A stretch of DNA of 64,000 bases from Arachidicoccus terrestris (GCF_020042345.1 NZ_CP083387.1:4526001-4590000), one strand, 5' to 3'; counted from the first letter of the stretch, positions 10,401 to 20,619 are shown. The notes: generated by a model from the sequence alone, not told the origin. Program-made: numbers and translations.

Positions 10401-10690
10401 GGACACCAGACAATCAGATCAACGATTATTCAAGACTATTTTCCAGTGATGGTGGCGCAAGTTATAATGTTTGGCGAAAAACATCTTTTGTCCGTTTGGC
10501 GAATGTCTCACTGGCTTATACCTTCCCAAGGGATCTCATCAAAAAGGCACAGATCAAGGATCTACGCGTTTATTTTACTGTCAGAAATGCGGCTATATAT
10601 GCCCCCGACTGGGACTTCTGGGATCCAGAAATGGCGACTCAGGGACCTTCTCCCCGGTCTTATACACTGGGCTTAAATGTTACGTTGTAA
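7496..10690 (+). CDS. SusC/RagA-family TonB-dependent outer-membrane transporter (pair 1)
   Basis: A 1064-residue TonB-linked porin that imports oligosaccharides or other large nutrients together with its SusD partner. The order is: signal peptide (hydrophobic segment about 20-40), carboxypeptidase-regulatory-like beta-sandwich (about 57-128), the SusC signature/TonB-box region around LDEVVMIGYGTQ, the plug domain (about 145-260), and a large beta-barrel ending in the aromatic/hydrophobic C-terminal strand. No STN domain is present, so it is not of the FecA-type anti-sigma signalling kind. The susD1 gene follows after 62 bases. No glycosidase is adjacent, so the substrate is unknown. Confidence 0.96.
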   Translation: MKETHPKVSGICYFTRNPLKTFSLAVIALLFTGISTSQATPHKTVSFTKETDHYQQMVSGIVRDTSGAPIEGASVEVAGSKRGTLTDAQGHYQIEAASGATLVFRFVGYIEQSIQVKGNELNVSLVPETTTLDEVVMIGYGTQKKRDLTGAVSTVNTERLKNENPTSLQDIMRSNVPGLAVPYSTSAKPSGDFQIRGKNTLNAGATPLIVLDGVIYYGSINDINPDDIASVDVLKDASSVAVYGAKAAEGVIAITTKKGKTGKPTVSVNANYGRVTPEINRRPYDAAGYVKFRENVALSQNASTAEPYEYSDPRKLPSDISVDEWLAYDGSKGDPVRIWLQRLLMRNVEIDNYLAGRSVNWYDMIINSGTQQNYTASLSGKTDRVSYYWSAGYQNNEGVVYGDKYSIVRSRLNLDAKVTDFFSMGMNLGFAVRDESGVPADWDRAITNSPLGSIYTDDSSTLRYSPNDQQGLGETENVLAGPTFTDRLKKYYTLNTNFYGKVKLPFGIQYQVNFTPQFEWYQYYNHNSSQFIGSNWEVQGGIAHREHSVTYQWNIDNLLTWNHDFGDHHFEVTLLQNAEKYQYWKDLVDNNGFVPNDNLGYHNIGAGTNPIPSSDDQYGTGQAFMGRLIYSYKQRYLLTASVRRDGYSAFGDDFKWGTFPAVALGWEFTKEPWFKTNWLDYGKLRLSYGINGNRDIGRYVALSNITTGKYFHVGEDGAVESVSELFVANMANPRLQWERTAAYNVGLDFKMFHGVISGSIDAYKSRTTNLLVKRSLPDLIGFSYIWTNLGRIDNKGLEFALTSQNINRSNFKWSSSFNFSLNRNKIVSLYGDQQDIRDEEGNVIDHREPDDIANGWFIGHPLDVVWDYKVLGVYSTDEADLANKYGQQPGDFKIEDVNGDGKYTNEDKQFLGYKNPRYTWSLRNDFTFLNNFNFSFVIYSKLGGMSQYNTAKNNSGFIDRSSWYDLPYWTPDNQINDYSRLFSSDGGASYNVWRKTSFVRLANVSLAYTFPRDLIKKAQIKDLRVYFTVRNAAIYAPDWDFWDPEMATQGPSPRSYTLGLNVTL

Positions 10691-10752
10691 TGGCAGCTTA
10701 TTAGAAAGCATGAGTTAATGGTAAATAATCTTGAAAAGTAAAAACACAGAAG

Positions 10753-12615
10753 ATGAAACATTTAAATAAATATACAACTAAGGCACTTCTTATTGTCAGC
10801 GCTGCCTGCTTGATAACTGGTAGCTGTAAAAAGGACTACCTGGATTCCAAACCACTGTCTTTCTATACACCTGAGAGTACCTATAATACGGCAGAAGGAT
10901 TAAAAGGGGCGTTAGTCGCTTGTGAGCGCAATCTGCGATATAATTGGTCCGGTGACGGTGCACCGGAAATTACCCAGTTGATCTTTTCTGATATTGCAGT
11001 AGATGGTACTGACGACAAGTCCGGGCCAGCGCAGAATATGGATCTGCAGATCACGCCCGATGCCATAAGCAGTGGTAATGACAACGCCAATCATAACCGG
11101 ATTTATTATTACTGGCATCAGGGGTATGCAGACATTAAATATGCCAATACCGTGATTACCTATATCGATGAACCCAAGTGGGATACGACAGATCAGGAGC
11201 AGCTGGCTATCAGAAATGACATTTTGGGACAGGCCTATTTTCACAGAGCCTACCGTTATTATGAACTGACCAACGAGTTTGGTGACGTGCCCTGGATCGG
11301 TAAGCTCTATAATGAGCCTAAACTGGATTTTAAAACTGTCGACCGAACGGTTATTTTGAAACAGATCCAGTCCGATATGCAATATGCTGTTCAATGGGTC
11401 ACTGATGAGGGAAAGGCGAAAGGGGAAGTAACCAAAGGAGCCTGTCAACACCTGTTGGCTAAAATTAATCTGGCTCTGGGTGATTTTGATGGCGCTATAC
11501 AGGCAGCGACCGATCTGATCGACGGCGGCGTTTACCACCTCATGACCGAGCGTTTTGGCCAGGACGCGAATAATGCCGGAAAAAACGTCGTATGGGATCT
11601 GCATTTAAACAGCAATAAGGACATCGCTACGAATAAGGAGGCGCTGATGCTGGTGATTGATAAACCCGATATGGATGGAAAATTTGACGGAGGCACACAG
11701 ATCATGCGTCAAACGTTGCCCTATCTGGCCGGTGGTAAGATTAAAACGCCTTTAGGCAATAAAGGCCTTTCCGACAGAGCGGATATTCCGCTGTCCTTTT
11801 CCGCTGTCACCGGCAGAGGAATCGGCCGTTGCCGCCCGAGTTGGTATGCGGAAAAAGCGATCTGGACGGATGCAGGAAGTGACCTGCGTCATGCACCCGG
11901 CAACTGGATGGAAATGGAGGACTTCGTTTACAATGAACCGGCCTTAAAGGGAAAGGACCCCTATTATGGTAAGCACTTACAGAAATACAGTGATGACAAT
12001 GTACTGCTTTGCGGTGATACATTGCGCCAATGGTTCGGTTTTCCTTTCTATAAATTGTATATCCCCGATAACATCAATACGCCTCCCAGAGGAGGCAACG
12101 GAGACTGGTATGTATTTCGCCTGGCAGAAACCTATCTGGTCCGTGCGGAAGCCTATTTCTGGAAGGGCGATTTAGCACACGCTGCAGAGGATATCAATAA
12201 AGTCAGAATCAGGGCCAAAGCGACACCTATTCAGGCTTCTGATGTAACCATGGCGATGATTCTGGACGAAAGGGCACGGGAATTATATTATGAAGAAGAA
12301 AGAAAAGTGGAGCTTACACGTATCGCTTACTTATATGCGCAACTCGGCAAATCTTATAAGGGGCATACCTATTCCGCTGCCAATTTTTCTACCAGTAATT
12401 TTTGGTACGACAGGGTTATGGAATGTAACAACTTCTATAAGAACAATACGGTGACGCCGCACGGAGACATGTATAAGATCAGCCCATATCATGTATTGTG
12501 GCCCGTTCCGCAAAGTGCCATAGATGCCAATACAGGGGCACGCATCAATCAAAACCAGGGATATTCAGGCGCAGAGGGTAATATTGAACCTTTAAAGGAG
12601 ATCCCGCAGGGTTAA
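10753..12615 (+). CDS. SusD/RagB-family substrate-binding lipoprotein (pair 1)
   Basis: A 620-residue surface lipoprotein that caps the SusC transporter. The signal peptide ends in a lipobox with ITGSC, the lipidated Cys being residue 25, followed by Lys-Lys-Asp. The N-terminal SusD-like helical region and the C-terminal RagB/SusD domain, with its conserved YLVRAEAY-type helix near residue 455 and the later ERARELYYE segment, are clear. It is longer than the average of about 550 because of loop insertions in the middle. Transcribed with susC1 and followed by a strong hairpin. Confidence 0.95.
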   Translation: MKHLNKYTTKALLIVSAACLITGSCKKDYLDSKPLSFYTPESTYNTAEGLKGALVACERNLRYNWSGDGAPEITQLIFSDIAVDGTDDKSGPAQNMDLQITPDAISSGNDNANHNRIYYYWHQGYADIKYANTVITYIDEPKWDTTDQEQLAIRNDILGQAYFHRAYRYYELTNEFGDVPWIGKLYNEPKLDFKTVDRTVILKQIQSDMQYAVQWVTDEGKAKGEVTKGACQHLLAKINLALGDFDGAIQAATDLIDGGVYHLMTERFGQDANNAGKNVVWDLHLNSNKDIATNKEALMLVIDKPDMDGKFDGGTQIMRQTLPYLAGGKIKTPLGNKGLSDRADIPLSFSAVTGRGIGRCRPSWYAEKAIWTDAGSDLRHAPGNWMEMEDFVYNEPALKGKDPYYGKHLQKYSDDNVLLCGDTLRQWFGFPFYKLYIPDNINTPPRGGNGDWYVFRLAETYLVRAEAYFWKGDLAHAAEDINKVRIRAKATPIQASDVTMAMILDERARELYYEEERKVELTRIAYLYAQLGKSYKGHTYSAANFSTSNFWYDRVMECNNFYKNNTVTPHGDMYKISPYHVLWPVPQSAIDANTGARINQNQGYSGAEGNIEPLKEIPQG

Positions 12616-12700
12616 GCATAGACAACAACTATGAATCAATGCGTTTTTAATAGTTGAGTGTGTTGATGTGCATGCGCTCACGCGTATGGCTCAATGCCGG

Positions 12701-12760
12701 AGGGGTGAGCACCGGGACAGATCGGACGATCTGGTATCCTGGTACCTCACCCCTCTTTCT
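12701..12760 (+). terminator. Terminator-like hairpin after susD1
   Basis: A long interrupted stem: AGGGGTGAG (12701-12709) pairs with CTCACCCCT (12746-12754), and an inner CAGATCG/CGATCTG pair (12718-12724 with 12727-12733) caps it. CTTTCT follows on the plus strand. It sits between convergent susD1 and tamL. Confidence 0.65.
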
Positions 12761-12778
12761 GTATACTGAGCAGTCGTA

Positions 12779-15118
12779 CTAGAATGGATAGCCGATGGCA
12801 ATATTAAAGATCAGGTTATCTTTACGCCAGCTATTGCTACCGAAGTCGATCTCATCAAATACCCATCTGTCTCCTTTAGCCTTCCATGGTTTTCTGATCG
12901 GCATGCCTAAATCAAGCCTCAGTACAAGTACGGTCAGGTCAAAGCGAAGGCCGACACCCACGTCAGCGGCCATTTGATTGAGGAAATGCCCGTTAAAAAC
13001 AGCGCCAGGTTGCCCTTCGTTGGAATTAAATAACCAGATGTTGCCAAAATCTGTAAAAACGGCGCCTTCGACAAATCCAAACAGGTGTGGCCGGTATTCG
13101 ACAGTACCTTCTATTTTAATATCTCCTGACTGGTCGGGGAAGAAATCACTGCCTGCATATGCATCTGCGACGTTGTAGGTGCCTGGTCCCAGAGAACGCG
13201 CTCTAAAGCCCCGAAGGCTATTGGAACCGCCGATAAAAAATTGCTTGCTGTAGGGCAATATAGTAGAGTTCCCATATGGAATGCCCACTCCGGCCAGAAT
13301 CCTCGCCGCCAGTTTACTTTTTCTGGATATTCTCCTGAAATACCTGAACTCGTTTTCTATTTTGATATATTGATTAAATTCCTGGCCAAAGAGTTTTTTT
13401 ACATTTCCCTCTCTGGCATTGGCTCCTGCAATGATACCGTATAGATTAGCGGAAAGGTCAATGGCGGCATTATAATAATAGGTGCTTCTTTTATAGGATT
13501 GTGCTGTATTTGTGACCGTATAACTATAGCTGGGGCCAAAAGTGAACTGCTTGTCAATAACATGGGCCAGTGTCGGATTCTGGCTATGCGCTACACTATC
13601 CGCATAGGCCTCGGAGATGCCTGTCGGGTTCACATAGGTTATATTCAGCAGATTCAATTCATGGGATCGTTTTGCATTTTCACGCCATTGATAACCAAAG
13701 GATCCTGTAAAAGAGTTCAATGTGTATAAATGAATTCTTTTATTCAAGGAGTAGCCTAAACTAAGGTTGGTGTGAGGGATATAGGCATTATCAGATTTAA
13801 AATCAAAAGGACTGATAAATCGCGGCCAGCTAATACCTGTCTTAATACCCGCCTGATATACATTATTTCCTTTACTGCTGCCTCCCATCTGTATATCTGT
13901 ACTACCAAAAAGAGATACCGTAAAGGCTTCAGCGCCCTTAAAGGCATTTCTGTTTTTCCAGTTAATATTTATCTGTGAACCCATAAAGTTGGCAGAGGTA
14001 GTTCTGCCTTGCAGTTCCAACTGCAGGGATTTGCCTTTATATGGAGTGAGGTAATAATAAACATCCAGCTTTGCAGAATCTTCTTCATGTTGCACAAACT
14101 TATTTTTGACAAACTTATAAGGACCCAGATTGATCATCCTGTTGATGCTGTTATTATGCAAGCTCCTGCTATAGGTGTCTCCCGGATGCATGAGTACGGT
14201 ATTTTTAAACGCGTAAGGTTTAATCGTATGATGCGGATCCACTACATTATACCAACCGTACGGTTCCATAAGAGATTTATGGCGACCGGTATCCCGCAGA
14301 GAATAGCCTGGGTAGACAAAAATACTGTCGATCTTATAGATTTTTTCAGCCTTTGCAGGTGTTTCGGGTTTTACGGTTACATCCATATCGACCTGGTGAT
14401 GGCCGATGGTGCTGTCCACTTTGACCAGAAGATCTTCCGGTGTAAAGAAATAAAACCCTTTGTTCTTCAGGCGGTTGTCGATACGGACCCTTTCATTTTT
14501 AATATCATCCAGATTGTATTTTTTGCCTTTTCTGAGAATAGATCTCCGGGTGGCTCTTTTAATAGCTGTTGTCAGTGAATCCACCGGCTTTGGAAAGCTG
14601 ACTGAAGCTATATGGTAAGACGGCCCTGGGATAATTTCATAAATCGCTTTTCCCTTTTTTGCCGTCGTATCCAGGTTGCCACTTGCTAATGCCTGAAAAT
14701 AACTGTTATTTTGGAGATAGCCTTGCAGGATCTCACTGTTTTTAGCCAGGTTGACATCATTGACGAGTACAGGCGGCTCTCCAAATTTCTGATTGAGCCA
14801 ATGTTTCAATCCCTTGGTCTTATTGGTTTTCGTCTTGTTGTAAATATAGAGCTTGATACGCATACCCAAAAACGAACTATTGGGAACCGGCCGGAGCAAC
14901 TCATCCATCTGCTCCTGCAGATCTTTTGCTTCATTGGAGGTGATTTCAGCGGTCTTTTCCATTTGGATTTTACTACCTGTATACAGCTTCTGCCCTTGTT
15001 GCAAATAGCGTGTATTACTACAGCTACTGAGCCATAATACAAGACAGATCCACAACACGGTCGGGAGCGCTGATGACACCGTTACAAGGAATTTGTTATG
15101 TGTTTTTTTATAAAACAT
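12779..15118 (-). CDS. tamL: TamL: lipoprotein TamA/BamA-superfamily outer-membrane assembly protein
   Basis: A 779-residue Omp85-type protein. Unlike proteobacterial TamA it starts with a lipoprotein signal (hydrophobic segment, then LSSC), as known for Bacteroidota TamL. POTRA-like repeats occupy about residues 60-370. The C-terminal half is a 16-strand-type beta-barrel with the lid-loop motif GGSNSLRGFR near residue 640 and a final strand ending in Phe. It inserts or assembles outer-membrane or surface proteins together with TamB. It lies 26 bases downstream of tamB on the same strand, so the two are co-transcribed. Confidence 0.92.
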   Translation of the reverse strand: MFYKKTHNKFLVTVSSALPTVLWICLVLWLSSCSNTRYLQQGQKLYTGSKIQMEKTAEITSNEAKDLQEQMDELLRPVPNSSFLGMRIKLYIYNKTKTNKTKGLKHWLNQKFGEPPVLVNDVNLAKNSEILQGYLQNNSYFQALASGNLDTTAKKGKAIYEIIPGPSYHIASVSFPKPVDSLTTAIKRATRRSILRKGKKYNLDDIKNERVRIDNRLKNKGFYFFTPEDLLVKVDSTIGHHQVDMDVTVKPETPAKAEKIYKIDSIFVYPGYSLRDTGRHKSLMEPYGWYNVVDPHHTIKPYAFKNTVLMHPGDTYSRSLHNNSINRMINLGPYKFVKNKFVQHEEDSAKLDVYYYLTPYKGKSLQLELQGRTTSANFMGSQININWKNRNAFKGAEAFTVSLFGSTDIQMGGSSKGNNVYQAGIKTGISWPRFISPFDFKSDNAYIPHTNLSLGYSLNKRIHLYTLNSFTGSFGYQWRENAKRSHELNLLNITYVNPTGISEAYADSVAHSQNPTLAHVIDKQFTFGPSYSYTVTNTAQSYKRSTYYYNAAIDLSANLYGIIAGANAREGNVKKLFGQEFNQYIKIENEFRYFRRISRKSKLAARILAGVGIPYGNSTILPYSKQFFIGGSNSLRGFRARSLGPGTYNVADAYAGSDFFPDQSGDIKIEGTVEYRPHLFGFVEGAVFTDFGNIWLFNSNEGQPGAVFNGHFLNQMAADVGVGLRFDLTVLVLRLDLGMPIRKPWKAKGDRWVFDEIDFGSNSWRKDNLIFNIAIGYPF

Positions 15119-15144
15119 ACCGAGATCTGTTGATATGATAAATC

Positions 15145-18100
15145 TTACTGACTGCTACTGCTTTGTTTTGTCTGCTCTGCCTTTGCTTCGGCGGCATTTT
15201 GCTCTATCTGACGGCGAACCGCCGCCTGCTCCTCTTCATCTTTCGTTTGCGCTTTATAGGTATCCTTAGTAGTTGTATTATCGTTACCGGTACTGTCTTC
15301 TTGTTCCCGTTCCATGCGCTGACGCTTCCTGAATCTCCTGCGCCACTCCTTTTGTTTCTCTGTTTTTCCTTTAAGGATTTCTTTAAAGGTGTCATAGTCC
15401 AGGGTCATAGAGAAGCCTATCCCCGTTTCAACAACCTGGCCTTGAATGACAATAAAATGGTCATTCCGGTAAGCGCGTAATAAATAACGCCCGTCTCTGC
15501 TGAGCTTATATCCTATCGAAACATTCCCGGCAATACTGGTGGCTTTCTCTCCTGCCTGTGCACCTTCCAGATTGAAGTTATTGCCTACGCTAACCGTTAA
15601 CCGGTCATTCAGGAAACTTTTCGACAGGCCTACATTCAGGTCCGTTCTATTGGTAGCGGTACCGGAAGAGTAATCTTCTCCAGAGGTCAGTCCAAAGTCC
15701 AGGTCCACGCCGCTGATCAGATTGTCGGCCAGCCGGTTGAGCTGGTCGGAAAGCAAACTGGATACGCTATTTCTAAGTGCCCCTTCTACCGTCTGCCCTT
15801 CCACCATACTCTGCAAAGGATTATCTCCGATAAAATGTCCCAGCACCAACACACCGAGGACTTGCTTATTCATTTCATTGGGATCCATTCGGATCTGGGC
15901 TAACCGGGTGTTCACCGCCGTGGTCACTTCGCCCGACACATTGACCTTACTTTTATCATCGGGTAACATAATATCAAAGCTGATCTCCGGCTTGAGTAAC
16001 TCGTTTTTCATCATCAGATTTACCTCAAACGGTAATTTCTGTTTAAACTGTACGGTATTTTCCGTGCCGGTCAGTTGATTTTCTACCAGATCCAAGGGCG
16101 GTACATTGGCTATATAGACAGCTGTCAGATCAACATTGGCACTGGTAGGGTCACCGGTCCATACAATAGTACTTCCTTTTTTGAAGGTGAATTTTCTCTT
16201 GACGGTAGCATAGGAGAGATTATAAGACCCGTCATTAACTTCATAGGTGCCCGTAAGACTTGTCTTGCCGCTTGGGTCAATACCGCCATTTAGGTGCGCT
16301 TCTCCCCTGAGTTTGACCATATCACCATTGCGCTCATCCAGCACAATCGAAAACAGTGCGTTCTTATCTACATTGATGGTCGCAGATATGTCCATTCCCT
16401 GAACCGCTGTATTTCTTAAGGAGTCCAGTTGCCTTTCTACCAGAATAGAGTCCAGGTTGGGCTGCGGGTTCTTTTTAACAAACTCGACTACACCCTCTCT
16501 TTCTTCCACAGAGGGGTCTGCACTGGGAACCACAATGGTTAGATCTGTTTTATCGCGAACGCCAATTGTGCCATCCACGACTGGCGAATTCATATTGCCG
16601 TCGATATTCATGCGGGCATCCATATAGAGTTTGCCATAATATAACGGATTATCCGCCTTCGTGCTGCTGATAACCTGGAAATCGCGGGCATTGACCCTCA
16701 AAGCAAAACCATAATCGGTAAAATTGGTGGTTTTGATCCTGCCATCAATGGTGAGCCGGTTTTTCTGCTGATCCAGCACATGCACCCTGTTAAAAACGAT
16801 ACCTTCGTCATCAAACTGTATTTTTTCATCAGGCATCGTAAAAGGTGCATTCAACATTGCCACATTAAAAGCTGCCTGGTTAAAATGCAATTGACCATTT
16901 ATTTTAGGTTGGTCAATACTGCCCTGAATGGTCATACGTCCGTCCAGGCTCCCATTCATATCCTTTAGATAACCCAGTGTCAGCCCCTCGATGGATTTAA
17001 GTGCCAGTTTTTGTACATTCAACTCAAAATCCATCTTACTTTCAGGGTTGGTATAATACGCACCGGCAAGGTCCACCTGGTTGCCTTGCCCGGTGATCGC
17101 AACATGTGTCTGGTATTTGCCGGCTGTTTTATTATCTATGTTTAAGGCGATATTACCAATCGTATCCGTTTTAAAATTCAGATCCTGGATATTCATATTC
17201 GCTGTGACCAAGGGATTGGTCATGACCGAATCGATCGTAGCCTCTCCGCTTAGTATACCTCCTACCTGGATAGAGTCCTGATTGATGATCTTGGTTAATG
17301 TTTCAATTTTGAAATCTTTAAAATTAACTTTTAGCGGGGCACCTCCTGCTTCAGGTACACTTTGCACCAGTAATTGTTGGCCTCGATCAGATATGCCAAA
17401 GTTGTGGATTAGAATACCACTGGAATCATACCGGATGAAATTATCCGGCTGTACTTTCCAGGGTGTATAATCCAGTAACAGGCTATCGGGTAGCAGCCGC
17501 ATCTGCAGCTGACTGCCATTAATAGCTGCCTGAGCGCCTAATCTATAATACGGTTTTCCGGCCTGGTCATGTACGTTTAACAGGGCATTGAGCTTATTTT
17601 GCCGGACAGTCCCCGCGATTGAAGGTTCATATAGCTGAACGGCGTCTCCCACAGCGGCATGTTTAAAGCCGGCCATATAATTCAGCTGACTGTTATCCCC
17701 CTGTATACTCAGATGACCTCCTGAAAGGGTATCCGTGTCATAGACCACGGAGGGAATTACCCCCCGGATATCCAGTACTGGTTCTTTGTTATCAAAACGC
17801 CCGGTGATGCGAATGGTATCCATTTGTCTTAACTCCGGCAGAAAGGATGCCAGCATCGGTGTTCTGAATACCTGCGCATTGAAACTGAATTGCTGGTGAC
17901 TAGTGGAGTCGGAAGAGGTGGAATCAGCTGATATGCGATTGGTTGTAATGGTGTTTTCAGCCTTTTTATGGGCAATCGTCAGGCTGTCTGCGCTTTTGTC
18001 TCCAACGGGTAAAGCAGGAAGGCTATCTACTGCCATATACTTATTGAAGAGCTGCTGAAAAGCGGGTGCCAGCTTTGTTAATTGATATTGTCCCTGCATC

Positions 18101-20445
18101 ACAGCGGTCAGTCCCAAAGTAGCTGCATCCAGGGTCAGGCTGCTGGAGTCAGGACCAGCCTTTGATACAAAACTCAGAGAATCCGCCTGTAATCTTTTAT
18201 TGCCGCTGACCAGTACCAGATTTTTAACGTCTATGGAACCGTTCAGAGAGTCCGGATCAGCACTGGCGAAGCCTGCTGACACGTGGGTATGTAATTTAAG
18301 CGTATCCGTTGTCAAGTGCAGTGCCTGAAAATCTGCGCTGTCCAGTTGCAAATCCAGGTTAAGAGCGGGAGCCCTGGATGTCATGTCGGCATCTCCCGTG
18401 AGGTCAAAATGTATATTCGGGTCCGCCATCGCGGCTGCAACGGTATATTTACCCTGGTCTGCATCGGCCTTAAAGTTGAGGTTCTGATAATCATATCCCT
18501 TTAATTCCAATGAATGAATCACACCCTTTAAAGCCAGGCTGGCTTTTTTGGGATTGAAGCTCTTTCCTTTCAGATCTGTTTGCAAGGATATTTTGCCGAC
18601 CATATCCTGCATGCCAGTCATCTTACCGATATTGAGCTCCTCTGCGGTCAGGTATCCCTGATAGGTTTCCTGATCGGTAGTGCGCATATCAACTTGCCCT
18701 TTAAAACCGGCATTCCCGTCACTACTGTTTAACACCAGATCGGTCTTGAACTTACTGATGGTTCCTTCAAAATAACCGCTGGCCTGCATAGACACCGGCA
18801 GTTGATACCCTTCAGGCATGACACCGGCGGGCATCATTTTATTAATATCTTCACCTGTTGTTGTAAGCTCTCTCAGGGTCAGATTCATAAAGGTTTTATC
18901 GGGATCAGGCAGGCCCATTAAATGCCCGGTAGCTTTCAGGCTTGTATTGCCTAGTCCACTTACCTCCAATGTAGGAATATTTAGATCACCTACTTTACCC
19001 TCTAGTTTCGCTTTTAGCCGTACCCGGCTGGCAGTGAAATTCGTTATAGCAGGATAGGCCTTTAAAAAAGGAGCTATCATCAATACGTCCTGCATTCCGA
19101 CATAACTATTCTCAATAGTAGCGTTTATACCCAGCAGTGAAGGATTTTCTGCGACCGCATCCAGCGAAGGATAGCTGATGGCGATCTGATCTTTTAATTC
19201 ACTATTGGGGAGTCTGAGAAAAAAGTCTTTGAAGTAAGCCGCTCTTGGGCCATAAAAAAAGATGCCACTCAGACTATCGACGGCAAACCCGCTTCTATCT
19301 TTCAGCGACAACGCTTTAATATTTCCCTGCATACTGTCCGAGACGAACCAGAAGTTATCTATCAAGACATGGATATGCTGCATATCCAAATGGCCATAAT
19401 CCAATCCTTCTTTTTGGTCAGGCATTGCTTCGTTATCAAAACGAACCCGGTTGTTGTTTAATACAATTTTGTTTACAGATAGTGACCAGGGTGCATTATT
19501 TGCCGGTGTAATCAGCGTATCAATATGTTTGGCGGTCTCGGAAACGACCTTTGTAACGGTCGTAGGATTACGCATCACAACAGATGCGCTGGTGGTATCT
19601 AATTGTATTTGCCGGATTCCTATTTTTTGTTTAGCTAAATCGATCCGGTCAAAATTCACGAGCAGTCTCGCCAGGTCAATACCGGCATCCATTTCCGCTG
19701 AGTGATAGTTCAACCATATTTTTGACAGATCTACCTTCCCAACAGAAAGCGTCATATTGAGCGGTTCTGTGGCCGTGTCTGCCACAGGCGAGGCCTCACT
19801 GAGTGCCAGCTGTTGTATATTCGCCCGCACATTACTCAGGTGAGTGACCGGAATACCGAATCGCATTTTGTTCAGATCAAACTCGCTGACTCTGGTGTCA
19901 AAATGCCCGACATAAAAATGTATATAATTTTGATCGACAGAATCATTATACGTCATTTGTATCCGGTCCAGGTTGATCCTGTCCAGATCGATGGCAAAAC
20001 TGGAGGAAGAACTAGTGTCCTCAGTTGCCTGTGTCGTGTCGGCGAAGGCGGCAATGATATAATCAAAATTATAAATACTGTCCTTCGTCCTGGAAATTTT
20101 AGCCGTCACTCCCTGCCAGTTGATCTGATCGACCACCAGTCGCTTTTTAAACAGCTTCCATAAATCCAGCCTGGCCTCCAGGTCCTGACTGTAAAGTAAA
20201 GTGTCCCTATGCTGATCTTCCAGATAGACGCCTTTAACCGAAAGAGCGGTCGGAAATTTTAAGTAAATGGAAGCGATCTCTACTTTGGTGCCTAGCTTAT
20301 TTTCTAAATAACTAACCGCTTTTTTACGGATAAAGTTTTGAACAGAGGGAACCTGCAATAGCAATACGACCAATACCAGAACCAGGATCACAGATCCCAG
20401 TACCCACAAAAGGGTCTTGAGTGCTATTCTAAGGGTTTTAGTCAA
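15145..20445 (-). CDS. tamB: TamB: translocation and assembly module / inter-membrane bridge protein
   Basis: A 1766-residue AsmA/TamB-like protein. A single N-terminal membrane anchor (about residues 10-31) is followed by a very long run of beta-strand repeats predicted to form a hydrophobic groove across the periplasm. The TamB (DUF490) domain occupies the C-terminal ~450 residues. The extreme C-terminus (about 1690-1766) is a charged Arg/Glu/Gln-rich tail, unusual relative to proteobacterial TamB and probably cytologically separate from the barrel-interacting part. It pairs with TamL and/or transports phospholipids to the outer membrane. First gene of the tamB-tamL operon. Confidence 0.92.
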   Translation of the reverse strand: MTKTLRIALKTLLWVLGSVILVLVLVVLLLQVPSVQNFIRKKAVSYLENKLGTKVEIASIYLKFPTALSVKGVYLEDQHRDTLLYSQDLEARLDLWKLFKKRLVVDQINWQGVTAKISRTKDSIYNFDYIIAAFADTTQATEDTSSSSSFAIDLDRINLDRIQMTYNDSVDQNYIHFYVGHFDTRVSEFDLNKMRFGIPVTHLSNVRANIQQLALSEASPVADTATEPLNMTLSVGKVDLSKIWLNYHSAEMDAGIDLARLLVNFDRIDLAKQKIGIRQIQLDTTSASVVMRNPTTVTKVVSETAKHIDTLITPANNAPWSLSVNKIVLNNNRVRFDNEAMPDQKEGLDYGHLDMQHIHVLIDNFWFVSDSMQGNIKALSLKDRSGFAVDSLSGIFFYGPRAAYFKDFFLRLPNSELKDQIAISYPSLDAVAENPSLLGINATIENSYVGMQDVLMIAPFLKAYPAITNFTASRVRLKAKLEGKVGDLNIPTLEVSGLGNTSLKATGHLMGLPDPDKTFMNLTLRELTTTGEDINKMMPAGVMPEGYQLPVSMQASGYFEGTISKFKTDLVLNSSDGNAGFKGQVDMRTTDQETYQGYLTAEELNIGKMTGMQDMVGKISLQTDLKGKSFNPKKASLALKGVIHSLELKGYDYQNLNFKADADQGKYTVAAAMADPNIHFDLTGDADMTSRAPALNLDLQLDSADFQALHLTTDTLKLHTHVSAGFASADPDSLNGSIDVKNLVLVSGNKRLQADSLSFVSKAGPDSSSLTLDAATLGLTAVMQGQYQLTKLAPAFQQLFNKYMAVDSLPALPVGDKSADSLTIAHKKAENTITTNRISADSTSSDSTSHQQFSFNAQVFRTPMLASFLPELRQMDTIRITGRFDNKEPVLDIRGVIPSVVYDTDTLSGGHLSIQGDNSQLNYMAGFKHAAVGDAVQLYEPSIAGTVRQNKLNALLNVHDQAGKPYYRLGAQAAINGSQLQMRLLPDSLLLDYTPWKVQPDNFIRYDSSGILIHNFGISDRGQQLLVQSVPEAGGAPLKVNFKDFKIETLTKIINQDSIQVGGILSGEATIDSVMTNPLVTANMNIQDLNFKTDTIGNIALNIDNKTAGKYQTHVAITGQGNQVDLAGAYYTNPESKMDFELNVQKLALKSIEGLTLGYLKDMNGSLDGRMTIQGSIDQPKINGQLHFNQAAFNVAMLNAPFTMPDEKIQFDDEGIVFNRVHVLDQQKNRLTIDGRIKTTNFTDYGFALRVNARDFQVISSTKADNPLYYGKLYMDARMNIDGNMNSPVVDGTIGVRDKTDLTIVVPSADPSVEEREGVVEFVKKNPQPNLDSILVERQLDSLRNTAVQGMDISATINVDKNALFSIVLDERNGDMVKLRGEAHLNGGIDPSGKTSLTGTYEVNDGSYNLSYATVKRKFTFKKGSTIVWTGDPTSANVDLTAVYIANVPPLDLVENQLTGTENTVQFKQKLPFEVNLMMKNELLKPEISFDIMLPDDKSKVNVSGEVTTAVNTRLAQIRMDPNEMNKQVLGVLVLGHFIGDNPLQSMVEGQTVEGALRNSVSSLLSDQLNRLADNLISGVDLDFGLTSGEDYSSGTATNRTDLNVGLSKSFLNDRLTVSVGNNFNLEGAQAGEKATSIAGNVSIGYKLSRDGRYLLRAYRNDHFIVIQGQVVETGIGFSMTLDYDTFKEILKGKTEKQKEWRRRFRKRQRMEREQEDSTGNDNTTTKDTYKAQTKDEEEQAAVRRQIEQNAAEAKAEQTKQSSSSQ

Positions 20446-20619
20446 AAATTAATTTTGCTGTAAAGGTAATTTATAGTCACCGGGTTAACAAGGATATAGA
20501 CGACATTTAAAGAATCTGTAATCCAAAGATCCCTACCTGTCAAAATATCAAGACAGATTGGGCAATTATCTCTACAAATGGGATGCCTGATTGTCTAAGC
20601 AATCCCGTTAACAACCGGT

